47,972 nucleotides of DNA from Rhodobiaceae bacterium (GTDB lineage: Bacteria; Pseudomonadota; Alphaproteobacteria; MED-G09). The position numbers were made by a program, and so were the translations under genes. Positions 34,249 through 42,235 of this stretch are shown here, piece by piece. Every line of letters begins with the position of its first letter. Within the stretch, counting starts at the first letter, position 1. The notes below the pieces were generated by a model. That model ran no database searches. It worked only from the letters and a program-made list of their open reading frames with translations, and was not told where the DNA came from. The DNA is taken from NCBI GenBank assembly GCA_002723035.1, contig PBNH01000010.1:4720-52691 (forward strand). The letters run 5' to 3'.

Positions 34249-35334
34249 TTACTGTGAGAGCTCCTTTAAGCATTTAATTAAAAAATTATTTGCCTCATCA
34301 TTTCCAATGCTTACTCTCAAAAAATCTGGTAAATTATATTCATGCATTTGTCTAAGAATTATACCTTTAGAGCATAAATAATTAAAAACATAATTTGCAT
34401 CAAAACTCAGATTATCTGAAACCTGAAATAAAATAAAATTACAATGACTTGGGATTGTTAAATAACCTAGGCTATCAAGTTCTTTCTTAATTTTTGGTAG
34501 CCATAAATTGTTATGTTCGATTGATTTTAATATATGATTTTGATCATCAACAGCAGCTGCTGCAACTTTTTGAGCCGTGGAATTTACTGAAAAAGGTATT
34601 CTTAATCGGCCTAAAACATCAATTACCTCATCAGGGCAATAAGCCCATCCTACTCTCAAGCCGGCAAGACCATAAGCTTTTGAAAAAGTTCTTGTGACAA
34701 CAATATTATTATTATCTTCAACCAAGGAAATAAAAGAGGAATAATCGTCATTTACATACTCTATATATGCTTCATCAATAATTAATAGTATTTTAGGTGG
34801 AAGATTTTTATGAAGAACTGTTAAATCTTGATACGAAACCAAAGTTCCGGTGGGATTATTTGGATTAGCTATAAAAATCATTTTTGTAGAATTATTTACT
34901 AAATCTAAAATTGAATTTACCTGCGTTTGAAAGTTTACCTCTTTGGCTCTAACAATTCTTGCGCCTGATGCCTGAATAGCCAAAGGATAGACTGCAAAAG
35001 AATTCTCTGAAACAATTGCTTCGTCATTTCCAGATAAATAAGCTCTAGCAAGCAAATGAAGTATTTCATCTGAACCACATCCGCAAATTATATTATTTGC
35101 GTTTATAGAATAGAATTGAGATAACTTTTTTATTAATAATGAGTTTGATGGATCAGGGTATAAGGTAATATCCTTAGCGGCTTCATTATATGCATTTATT
35201 ACACTTTCACTTGGCCCAAATGGGTTTTCATTTGAAGATAATTTAAATATTTTATCAACGCCATTAATATTACTAGCGCCACCCTTATAGGATTTTAAAT
35301 CATTTAAAAAATTATTTGGTATCGGTTTATCCAT
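34249..35334 (-). CDS. hisC: Histidinol-phosphate / aromatic aminotransferase
   Basis: A 361-aa fold-I PLP aminotransferase. The Schiff-base Lys is in TRTFSKAYGLAGLRVGW. ANPNNPTGT, IIDEAYIEY and the N-terminal LSSNENPFGPS are typical of HisC. Position next to tyrA suggests it transaminates aromatic acids as well as, or instead of, imidazoleacetol phosphate; sequence reading cannot decide. The upstream gap of 360 bp to the divergent ompW gene holds the riboswitch-like leader on the other strand and presumably this operon's promoter. No strong ribosome-binding site precedes the ATG. Confidence 0.88.
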   Translation of the reverse strand: MDKPIPNNFLNDLKSYKGGASNINGVDKIFKLSSNENPFGPSESVINAYNEAAKDITLYPDPSNSLLIKKLSQFYSINANNIICGCGSDEILHLLARAYLSGNDEAIVSENSFAVYPLAIQASGARIVRAKEVNFQTQVNSILDLVNNSTKMIFIANPNNPTGTLVSYQDLTVLHKNLPPKILLIIDEAYIEYVNDDYSSFISLVEDNNNIVVTRTFSKAYGLAGLRVGWAYCPDEVIDVLGRLRIPFSVNSTAQKVAAAAVDDQNHILKSIEHNNLWLPKIKKELDSLGYLTIPSHCNFILFQVSDNLSFDANYVFNYLCSKGIILRQMHEYNLPDFLRVSIGNDEANNFLIKCLKELSQ

Positions 35335-35492
35335 ATTTAAACAACATTATTCTGATTAATAGTTATATTATTAAAATCTCAAAAAAAGAAATCTTAGTTT
35401 TTTATATAACTTATAAAATTCTTATAACAAAACTTTAAAATTCAGTAATAAGCATATTTTATTTGCAATTTATAAAAATTAGTCTTATGTAT

Positions 35493-35599
35493 CAAACTAC
35501 ATTTTGAGAGGGAGTAATCCCTGCCAACCTGCAATAACCTGCGAAGGTGGTAACTTTAATGTGGCTTATTAGGCAAAAAAAGGTTTTTTCTCTCATTTG
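35493..35599 (+). ncRNA. Candidate SAM-I/SAM-IV-like riboswitch (upstream element of a tandem leader)
   Basis: A closing helix TGAGAG (35505-35510) / CTCTCA (35590-35595) can be extended by CAAA/TTTG. It encloses a hairpin GGGA-GTAA-TCCC (35510-35521) and a second hairpin whose arms CC(A)ACCT-GCA (35524-35533) and TGC-GA-AGGTGG (35540-35550) pair, followed by TAACTTT. The order CCC, GC(C)AACC, AGGTGGTAAC resembles the SAM-I/SAM-IV core (GCAACC ... GGTGCTAA). The kink-turn arm of SAM-I is absent, as in reduced marine variants. The class is inferred from memory plus the methionine genes downstream; the structure itself is read from the sequence. Confidence 0.45.
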
Positions 35600-35616
35600 T
35601 AAATATAGTTAAGTTT

Positions 35617-35690
35617 AGCTTCCTAAAGAAGCTGGGTATTTGATTTTCAGATTGTGCACCCTAGATTTCCTTAAAGCACTAAAGAGAGGA
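35617..35690 (+). promoter_or_regulatory. Candidate SAM-II/SAM-V-type pseudoknot riboswitch at the ompW ribosome-binding site
   Basis: A 6-bp hairpin AGCTTC/GAAGCT (35617-35633) is followed by an H-type pseudoknot. Stem 1 is GGGT (35634-35637) with ACCC (35658-35661); stem 2 is GTGC (35654-35657) with GCAC (35676-35679). The two stems abut, the first loop is U-rich, and the last loop ends TTAAA before GCAC. Directly after stem 2 comes TAAAGAGAGGA (35680-35690), containing the Shine-Dalgarno site of ompW. This topology, with GC(AC)TAAA next to the ribosome-binding site, is that of SAM-II/SAM-V. Ligand-bound folding would sequester the site and shut off translation (inference). Confidence 0.62.
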
Positions 35691-35694
35691 AAAA

Positions 35695-36366
35695 ATGAAA
35701 AAACAATTTTTTAAAAAAACCCTATCACTATTATCATCTTTGGTATTAGTTTTATTTATTTCTTTAACTCCGCTAAGCGTAATATCTCAAGAAGTAACTG
35801 CATTTAAAAGTGCTGGAAAATGGCTAGTCGGTCTTAAAGTTTTAAATTTAGATCCTGATGAAAAATCAGTAACTTCAATTGGCGGCGAAGCAAAAGTTGA
35901 TGATGATACTGTGCCAGAACTAGATATTAGATATTTTTTAACTGACAATATTGCTATCGAAGCAATTTTTGGGACCACTGAACATAGTGTAAAGGCTATT
36001 GGAACAGCTCTTGGGGATGTTAATTTAGGTACAGTAAAAGTTTTACCGCCTACATTTACTCTTCAATATCATTTCAATAGTGAAAGTAGATTCTTACCAT
36101 ATATTGGTGCTGGAATAAATTATACCTTTTTCTACGATGATAACCCTGGTGACGCGGTAGGTATTAGCTACAAGGATGAGGTTGGTTTTGCACTAAATGT
36201 AGGTTTTGACTATATTATTAATGAAAATAACTATTTTAATATAGATATCAAAAAATATAAGCTTTCAACTGACACAGTAATTGATGCTGGGCCAGCTGGT
36301 ATTGCTACTGCATCAGTAGACCTAGACCCAATAGCAGTAAGTATTGGCTATGGGTGGAGATTTTAA
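35695..36366 (+). CDS. ompW: OmpW-family outer-membrane beta-barrel protein
   Basis: A 223-aa protein with a signal peptide (residues 1 to about 32, cleavage near SQ-E) and a small barrel. It has GKWLVGLKVLNLDPD at the start, ELDIRYFLTDNIAIEAIFGTTEH, TLQYHFNSESRFLPYIGAGINYTFF, and a C-terminal Phe after ISIGYGWR-type strands (ends Gly-Trp-Arg-Phe). These are OmpW landmarks. OmpW forms an eight-stranded channel for hydrophobic compounds. The ATG is 4 bp after the AGAGAGGA site contained in the pseudoknot leader. The gap to metX is 54 bp with no terminator, so it probably heads an ompW-metX-metW transcript. Confidence 0.9.
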   Translation: MKKQFFKKTLSLLSSLVLVLFISLTPLSVISQEVTAFKSAGKWLVGLKVLNLDPDEKSVTSIGGEAKVDDDTVPELDIRYFLTDNIAIEAIFGTTEHSVKAIGTALGDVNLGTVKVLPPTFTLQYHFNSESRFLPYIGAGINYTFFYDDNPGDAVGISYKDEVGFALNVGFDYIINENNYFNIDIKKYKLSTDTVIDAGPAGIATASVDLDPIAVSIGYGWRF

Positions 36367-36420
36367 AGAATTAATTAAATATTAATTCTAATATTTCTAA
36401 TAAGAGGTTATCTTATTGCT

Positions 36421-37554
36421 ATGAATACTGATCAAAATAAGCTTCCATGTTCATACTTTAGAGATACTAAACCTCTTTTACTAGAGAATGGAACAACTAT
36501 AGATGAGCTTACTGTAGCCTATGAAAGCTATGGTAAGCTCAATCAAGATAAATCAAATGCAATAATAATTTGTCATGCCCTTTCTGGCGATCAGTTTTTA
36601 GCGAGTAAAAATCCTTTAACTAATAAAGATGGTTGGTGGAATAGGATGGTTGGTAGTGGAAAACCAATCGACACTGATAAATATTTTGTGATTTGTGCAA
36701 ATGTTCTTGGTGGCTGCCTAGGATCTACCGGACCTACCTCGATAAATCCATCTACCGGCGAAGAGTACGGACTAAATTTTCCAGTTATAACTATTTCCGA
36801 CATGGTTAATGCACAAATGAGACTAATTCAGTACTTAGAAATTGATAAACTCTTATCAGTTATTGGAGGGTCAATGGGTGGAATGCAAGTTCTTGAGTGG
36901 GCGGCTTCTTATCCATCTAGTATTCTCTCTGCGATTCCAATTGCCACCTCTTCTAGGCATACAGCGCAAAATATTGCATTTCATGAACTTGGGAGACAAG
37001 CTATAATGGCTGATCCAGATTGGAGCGGTGGTAACTATATAAAAGTTGGCACTAATCCTAACAAAGGATTGTCAATTGCAAGAATGACAGCTCATGTTAC
37101 TTATTTATCAGAGGCTTCTCTTACGAAAAAATTTGGAAGAAGACTTCAAGATAAAGAAGAAATAAGCTTTGGATTTGATGCTGATTTTCAAATCGAAAGT
37201 TATTTAAGGCATCAAGGGCTAACATTTGTGGATAGATTTGATGCCAACTCTTATCTTTATATTACAAGAGCTATGGATTATTTTGATTTAGAAAAAACTC
37301 ATAAAAAAAGTTTAACAGAAATTTTTGAAAATACTGATATTAAGTTCCTAATAGCATCATTTACTGGAGATTGGCTGTATCCACCATCTGAAAATTTAAT
37401 GATTGTTAGGGCATTAAGTGCAGGAGGAGCTGATGTTAGTTTTGTTAATATTGAGTCTGACAAAGGTCATGATGCTTTTCTTTTAGAAGAGCCAGAATTT
37501 GACGATGCAATGAGAGGGTTTATTAATTCAATTTCTATAGAGGCGAAAATATAA
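36421..37554 (+). CDS. metX: Homoserine O-acyltransferase MetX
   Basis: A 377-aa alpha/beta-hydrolase that acylates homoserine, the entry step to methionine. The nucleophile is S151 in IGGSMGGMQVLEW. The acid and base are expected in DWLYPP and GHDAFLLE. CHALSGD and GGCLGSTGP are conserved. Proteobacterial MetX enzymes paired with MetW often use succinyl-CoA rather than acetyl-CoA, so the acyl donor is open. The stop shares a base with the metW ATG. Confidence 0.93.
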   Translation: MNTDQNKLPCSYFRDTKPLLLENGTTIDELTVAYESYGKLNQDKSNAIIICHALSGDQFLASKNPLTNKDGWWNRMVGSGKPIDTDKYFVICANVLGGCLGSTGPTSINPSTGEEYGLNFPVITISDMVNAQMRLIQYLEIDKLLSVIGGSMGGMQVLEWAASYPSSILSAIPIATSSRHTAQNIAFHELGRQAIMADPDWSGGNYIKVGTNPNKGLSIARMTAHVTYLSEASLTKKFGRRLQDKEEISFGFDADFQIESYLRHQGLTFVDRFDANSYLYITRAMDYFDLEKTHKKSLTEIFENTDIKFLIASFTGDWLYPPSENLMIVRALSAGGADVSFVNIESDKGHDAFLLEEPEFDDAMRGFINSISIEAKI

Positions 37555-38159
37555 TGAATAACAATAGAGCTGATCTTGAATTAATAACATCTCTCGTAGA
37601 CGAAAGGACAAGAATCCTTGATGTTGGTTGTGGAAATGGAGAGTTATTACAATCCTTAAAAGATAAAAAAAGTATCAAAGGTCAAGGTCTTGAGCTTAAA
37701 CAAGAAAGAGTTAATCAATGCGTTTCAAGAGGTTTATCAGCAATTCAAGGAAATGCTGATAGCGACCTCAGCCTCTATCCAAATCAATCATTTGATTGCG
37801 TAATTTTAAGCCAAACAATTCAAGCAACTAGTAACCCAAAAAATATTTTAATCGAATTAGTTAGAATTGGTAAAAAAGCAATTGTCTCAATACCAAATTT
37901 TGGCTTTTGGAAAGTAAGATTTGGCTTTGCTGCTCATGGCAAAATGCCTATTACAAAGAAACTTTCAAATAATTGGTATGATACTCCAAATATTCACTTG
38001 TGTAGTATACTAGATTTTGTTGATTTATGTAAGATCCTGAATATTAAAATTGAAAAAACAATTGTTCTTTCATCAAATAAAACCAAATCATTTAATGGTT
38101 ATCCTAATAATTGGTCAAATCTTTTTGGAGAAGAAGCAATTTTTTTGATAAAAAGTTAA
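37554..38159 (+). CDS. metW: MetW, methionine biosynthesis methyltransferase-fold protein
   Basis: A 201-aa SAM-binding Rossmann protein. Motif I is ILDVGCGNGELLQSL. Then come GLELKQERVNQCVSRGLSAIQGNAD, DCVILSQTIQAT, and the MetW-specific IVSIPNFGFWKVR with PITKKL..WYDTPNIH. MetW supports MetX activity in proteobacteria, and the two overlap by one base here. It overlaps the convergent methyltransferase gene by 4 bp. Confidence 0.93.
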   Translation: MNNNRADLELITSLVDERTRILDVGCGNGELLQSLKDKKSIKGQGLELKQERVNQCVSRGLSAIQGNADSDLSLYPNQSFDCVILSQTIQATSNPKNILIELVRIGKKAIVSIPNFGFWKVRFGFAAHGKMPITKKLSNNWYDTPNIHLCSILDFVDLCKILNIKIEKTIVLSSNKTKSFNGYPNNWSNLFGEEAIFLIKS

Positions 38160-38869
38160 GCTTTTATATCACTTTTCATTTTTTGATTAATTAACTTTTT
38201 ATCATTTGCAACTGGAACTAAATAGTTTTTTTTACCCTTTATAATTATCACTCCAGAGAAATACTTTGTTAGTGCATTATTTAGAAATTCAAATAATTTT
38301 AATTTATCAATTAAAAACTTACTTTTTGGTGGTGGCAGAAATAAAGAGTATTCAATATCTACAATAGTAAAAAAATTATTTAGTAATAATAAACTTAATT
38401 CATAAGAACTGAATGTTCTTAAAGAGTTTAATTTTTTTTTGTAAAAGAAACGCCAAAAGCCAAAAATATTTGGAACTATAATTATAATCTCACCGTCTTT
38501 TTCTAAAATCCTCCAAGACTCCCTTAAAAATTTTTTATGGTCATATAGATATTCAATGCAATTTACAACAAGTAACCGATCAACTGATAAATCGTCTAAA
38601 GGAAGAGAGTATTCGTTAACTGATACTGTTAAATTTTTTTTATCTAATGGAAAATTAATTAATCCAAATTTTCTAGGAACAAGAAAAAATAACCTTTGAA
38701 AATTAGACCTAAAGATTTCCAAAAAAGGAAATCCATAGCCTATCACAGCATTTTTTGAATTATTAAAATCTGGCCACAATAAAAAAATTTTTTTTGAAAT
38801 AATTTGAACTACAGATTTACCTAAAAAACTAGAATAAAAAATTTTAAAATTTTCAATATTTATCTTCAT
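38156..38869 (-). CDS. SAM-dependent methyltransferase-like protein (type 11)
   Basis: A 237-aa protein of methyltransferase fold. Motif I is degenerate (AVIGYGFPFLEIF). DRLLVVNCIEYLYDHKKFLRESWRILEKDGEIIIIVPN matches motifs post-II to III of type-11 methyltransferases. In alphaproteobacteria a protein of this kind is typically encoded divergently next to gloB, as here (43-bp gap). Substrate and activity are unknown, and the weak glycine-rich loop leaves open whether SAM is bound. Confidence 0.75.
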   Translation of the reverse strand: MKINIENFKIFYSSFLGKSVVQIISKKIFLLWPDFNNSKNAVIGYGFPFLEIFRSNFQRLFFLVPRKFGLINFPLDKKNLTVSVNEYSLPLDDLSVDRLLVVNCIEYLYDHKKFLRESWRILEKDGEIIIIVPNIFGFWRFFYKKKLNSLRTFSSYELSLLLLNNFFTIVDIEYSLFLPPPKSKFLIDKLKLFEFLNNALTKYFSGVIIIKGKKNYLVPVANDKKLINQKMKSDIKA

Positions 38870-38912
38870 ATTATATACTTTAATTTAATTCATAATTTTG
38901 CTGGAGTTATAA

Positions 38913-39704
38913 TTGATTGTAGAACAAATATGGACAGGTAATCAATTTCGTAATTTTAATTATTTAATTGTATGCCCTGAAACTGGCGAAACTATGGCAA
39001 TTGATCCCCTTGATCATGAAAAATGCCTAGCAATTTGCAAAAAAAATGGTTGGGAAATTACAAAAGTACTAAATACTCATGAACATTGGGATCATATTGG
39101 TGGTAATCAAATCATCATAGAGTCCACTAATGCAAAACTTTTAGCTCACAAAAATGCAAAAGACGCAATAGATGGTATAGATATAGGTTTGTCGGCTGGT
39201 GATAATATTAAGATAGGCTCTTCAATCATTTTAAATGTTTTAGATACACCGGGTCATACCATGAGCCATATATGTTTATTTGCAAATAACGATAACCCCT
39301 CTTTATTTTGCGGCGACACACTGTTTAATGCTGGTGTAGGACATTGTAAAGGCGGCGGTAACCCTGAGGAATTATACGATACATTTATAAATCAGCTATT
39401 TAAGCTTCCAAATGATACAAAAATCTATCCTGGTCATGATTATTGGGAGAATAATTTAAAATTTACCTTAGACCGAGAACCAGAAAATATTAAGGCTAAA
39501 GAGATGATGGAAGGAACACTCGTAAAAAATCCTGATAACGCATTAGTATCAACAATTAAAATTGAAAAAGAGATAAATTCCTTTTTTAGATTAAAAAATG
39601 AAGAAATTATAAATAAACTAAGAGATGATTTTCCAGATCTACCAAAAAATCCAAGTACAAAGGAAGTTTTTTTAAAATTAAGAGAACTTAGAAATGAATG
39701 GTGA
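38913..39704 (+). CDS. gloB: Hydroxyacylglutathione hydrolase (glyoxalase II)
   Basis: A 263-aa metallo-beta-lactamase-fold enzyme hydrolysing S-lactoylglutathione. The metal ligands are in T-H-E-H-W-D-H (H56, H58, D60, H61), with more in DTPGHTMSH, FCGDTLF and YPGHDYWENNL. The C-terminal helical domain with NPSTKEVFLKLRELRNEW is typical of GloB. The only available start is TTG at 38913, preceded by GGAG about 6 bp upstream. Confidence 0.92.
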   Translation: MIVEQIWTGNQFRNFNYLIVCPETGETMAIDPLDHEKCLAICKKNGWEITKVLNTHEHWDHIGGNQIIIESTNAKLLAHKNAKDAIDGIDIGLSAGDNIKIGSSIILNVLDTPGHTMSHICLFANNDNPSLFCGDTLFNAGVGHCKGGGNPEELYDTFINQLFKLPNDTKIYPGHDYWENNLKFTLDREPENIKAKEMMEGTLVKNPDNALVSTIKIEKEINSFFRLKNEEIINKLRDDFPDLPKNPSTKEVFLKLRELRNEW

Positions 39705-39751
39705 AATATTTTAACCTTTAGAGCTAAAAGTTAAATTTTATTTGATAAAGC

Positions 39752-39777
39752 AATCAAAATAAAAGTTTATTTTGATT
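39752..39777. terminator. AT-rich hairpin at the gloB/rpmF convergent junction
   Basis: AATCAAAATAA (39752-39762) and TTATTTTGATT (39767-39777) form an 11-bp perfect inverted repeat around a 4-nt loop. The right arm contains the rpmF stop codon and last codons. It could serve as a bidirectional terminator, but the stem is nearly all A-T and therefore weak. Confidence 0.35.
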
Positions 39778-39952
39778 CTTTAGTCTCTATTACCTTACGA
39801 CCATTATACATACCTGTTTTTAGGTCAATATGGTGTGGTCTGTGAAGTTCTCCAGAGTCTTTGTTCTCTACATAAGAAGGATTTTCTAATCGATGACCAC
39901 CTCTCCTCTTTCCTCTTCGAGAAGGGCTCACTTTTCTTTTTGGAACTGCCAT
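39767..39952 (-). CDS. rpmF: 50S ribosomal protein L32
   Basis: 61 aa, starting [20 protein letters not shown] as in bacterial L32, with [19 protein letters not shown] at the C-terminus. The zinc-binding cysteines found in some L32 proteins are absent, as usual in alphaproteobacteria. It is a short monocistronic unit between gloB and sppA. A GAGCGGAG-like site precedes the ATG. Confidence 0.96.
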   Translation of the reverse strand: MAVPKRKVSPSRRGKRRGGHRLENPSYVENKDSGELHRPHHIDLKTGMYNGRKVIETKESK

Positions 39953-40027
39953 TTTATACTCCGCTCAGTATATTAATTTCTTTGAAGGACTTATAACCCT
40001 ATAGATGCTTTGGGGCAAGTAATTAGA

Positions 40028-41863
40028 TTAATACTTAACTATACATTCATCACAAAGAAAGTATAAATTATCAGGATCATTTAAGTTTTCATGCCATTTC
40101 ATAGTTTTTAAAAAATCATTTTTTAAATTATAAAATAAATTCTTATTGTAGTTATCTCTTTTCTGAATATCCATTAGTCCAAAAAAATTTTTTAAAAATG
40201 TATAATCATTCTTTTTTTGGTCAAATCTTTTAATTTTATAATTTTTAATATTTGCTAAATTTTTTGCTTTATTTACTGCATCTTCAAAAGATCCTATTGC
40301 ATCAATAAGGCCTTTATCTAAGGCATCGCTGCCTGACCATACTCTACCTCTTGCTATCTCATTAACCTGATCAATTGATAAATTTCTTCCTCTAGATACA
40401 ATACCAGTAAAGTTATCATAAAGCCTATCTACAGAACCCTGGATTAGATTAACTAATCTATCAGAGGGGGTCTTTAGGAATACACCATTATTAAGACCAT
40501 TTGAAAAGGGTGTTTTTTCAATCCCATCCTCATTTAGTCCTATTTTTGCGGCTGTTTCTTGGGCATTGAATAAAATAGCTGCGACACCAATTGAGCCTGT
40601 CACAGTAGTTTCATGAGCGAATATAAAATCTGTCTCAGCTGCAATCCAATATCCACCAGAAGCTGCAACACCCCCCATTGAAACAATAATTGGTATCTCG
40701 AGATTCTTAACCTCCATAAGCTCCTCTCTAATAAGCTCTGATGCAAAAGCGCTACCCCCAGGTGTATTTACTCTCAAAATAAGGGCTTTAAGATTTTTTT
40801 CTTTTCTCGCATTTTTAATTAATAAAGAAATATTGTCCCCACCTGCAATACCCCTAGGTTGATTCCCATCCATAATGGCACCAGCAACAGAAATTACTCC
40901 GATTATATTTTCACTATTAGTTGTTTCAGGTTTTAAATACTCATCGAAATTAATATATCGCCAATCTTCTTTTGGATGTGGAAATTTTTCACTTAAATAT
41001 TGCTCAGTTTCAGATCTAGTTTTTAAACTATCTACCAATCCATAATTTAGCGCTAAACTAGCAAAATCAAAATTATTGTCTTTAGCAAGTATATCAGTAT
41101 TTTCAATATAAAAATTAATTTTACCTGTCTCAAGGTTTCTGTTTTCCTCAATTAGATTCGAAGTAAATTCCCAAATCGAACTTTGTAATTGTAAATTTGC
41201 TTCCTTTGACTCGTCACTCATTGACTCCTCAGTAAAAATTTCAGTTGCACTTTTATATTCACCTTTTGAAAACTGAATAACTTCAATATCGAGTTTATCT
41301 AGTAAATTTTTTACAAATACTCTTTTGGAGGACCATCCATAAAGAGAAACCCCACCATTTTTATGAGCAATAATTTCATCTGCAGTGGATGCTAAAATAT
41401 ATGATGGCTGAGAATAATAGTCTGCTATTGCAATAATACTTTTGTTTGTATTTTTTTTGAATTTTAATAAAGTCTCCGAGATGTAAATTATATCCCCTGG
41501 ATATCCGCCAATAAAATTACTTAAATCAATAACAATACTTTCTATATTTTTATCCTCTTCAGCTAAATTAATGGCTTTAGCAATTTTATTTATTTCAATT
41601 TCCTTAGGATCACTGCTCTTGATAAATAAGTCTAAACTACTTTTACTTTTTGCCTGCTCAACAAGGATACCATCCATTTGTATAAGTAATGCAGTTCCAT
41701 CCTTAATATTTGAAGTAAATTTTGAAAAATAGTTAAATATAATCAAAAAAATAATTAATAGAGTCAGTGTTCTGATAAAAAAAGTTGGAATATAAGAAAT
41801 TAAAGTCCATATCCACCTCAAAGCCCTAAAAAGGTTACGAATAATATTTTTTAAAATATTCAA
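40028..41863 (-). CDS. sppA: Signal peptide peptidase SppA, 67-kDa type
   Basis: A 611-aa inner-membrane serine protease that degrades leftover signal peptides. It has one N-terminal transmembrane helix (about residues 29-47) and two tandem ClpP-like domains. The catalytic dyad is split between them as in E. coli: K204 in SKGEYKSATEIF and S402 in GGVAASGGYW. LRVNTPGGSAFASELI and TVTGSIGV line the active site. The last segment carries two Cys (FLCDEC) of unknown role. It lies 11 bp downstream of the DUF805 gene, probably in the lpt operon. Confidence 0.92.
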   Translation of the reverse strand: MNILKNIIRNLFRALRWIWTLISYIPTFFIRTLTLLIIFLIIFNYFSKFTSNIKDGTALLIQMDGILVEQAKSKSSLDLFIKSSDPKEIEINKIAKAINLAEEDKNIESIVIDLSNFIGGYPGDIIYISETLLKFKKNTNKSIIAIADYYSQPSYILASTADEIIAHKNGGVSLYGWSSKRVFVKNLLDKLDIEVIQFSKGEYKSATEIFTEESMSDESKEANLQLQSSIWEFTSNLIEENRNLETGKINFYIENTDILAKDNNFDFASLALNYGLVDSLKTRSETEQYLSEKFPHPKEDWRYINFDEYLKPETTNSENIIGVISVAGAIMDGNQPRGIAGGDNISLLIKNARKEKNLKALILRVNTPGGSAFASELIREELMEVKNLEIPIIVSMGGVAASGGYWIAAETDFIFAHETTVTGSIGVAAILFNAQETAAKIGLNEDGIEKTPFSNGLNNGVFLKTPSDRLVNLIQGSVDRLYDNFTGIVSRGRNLSIDQVNEIARGRVWSGSDALDKGLIDAIGSFEDAVNKAKNLANIKNYKIKRFDQKKNDYTFLKNFFGLMDIQKRDNYNKNLFYNLKNDFLKTMKWHENLNDPDNLYFLCDECIVKY

Positions 41864-41874
41864 AATCTTAATCC

Positions 41875-42231
41875 TTAATTTGGTTTACCATAAGCATTAT
41901 TATTGTCATCGCCTCTAATGCAATAAAAATAAACCAGGGGAATAATGCCTATAATAGTAAAAGTTAATAGTATCCACCAACCAGATTTATTTATATCATG
42001 CAATCTTCTAATAGAAACTGCAATTTCAGGAATTATAAATATAAAATTAGATATAAAAAGTAATCCATTTAAACCAAGACTCTCAATATAGTTAATAGAC
42101 AAAAACATTAAAATTCTGAATAGCTGCCAATACCAAAATTCCTTTCTTGATGACCTGGTCTCAAAATCAAAATATTTATTAAAGCAATTTATTACTGAAT
42201 TAATTAAGTCGTCAAAAAAAGTTGAAATCAT
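41875..42231 (-). CDS. DUF805 family membrane protein
   Basis: About 118 aa with three or four hydrophobic helices. The DUF805 hallmarks are FDFETRSSRKEFWYWQLF near the N-terminus, AVSIRRLHDINKSGWW in the middle, and a polar tail with an Asn-Lys-Tyr/YGKPN end. The function is unknown. I start at the ATG at 42231, 4 bp after the lptB stop, rather than at 42267 inside lptB, since the extra residues are not family-like. It sits where rpoN follows lptB in many proteobacteria. Confidence 0.8.
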   Translation of the reverse strand: MISTFFDDLINSVINCFNKYFDFETRSSRKEFWYWQLFRILMFLSINYIESLGLNGLLFISNFIFIIPEIAVSIRRLHDINKSGWWILLTFTIIGIIPLVYFYCIRGDDNNNAYGKPN

Positions 42232-42235
42232 AATC

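Noticed and set aside
35493-35599. SRP RNA, RNase P RNA, 6S RNA or a TPP, glycine or cobalamin riboswitch as explanations for the first leader structure.
   Set aside because: None of the conserved cores of those RNAs is present; the size and the AACC/GGTGGTAAC pairing fit the SAM-I clan better.
36367-36420. A SAM riboswitch directly in front of metX.
   Set aside because: The gap is only 54 bp of AT-rich sequence with no hairpin or conserved core; the riboswitch-like elements lie upstream of ompW.
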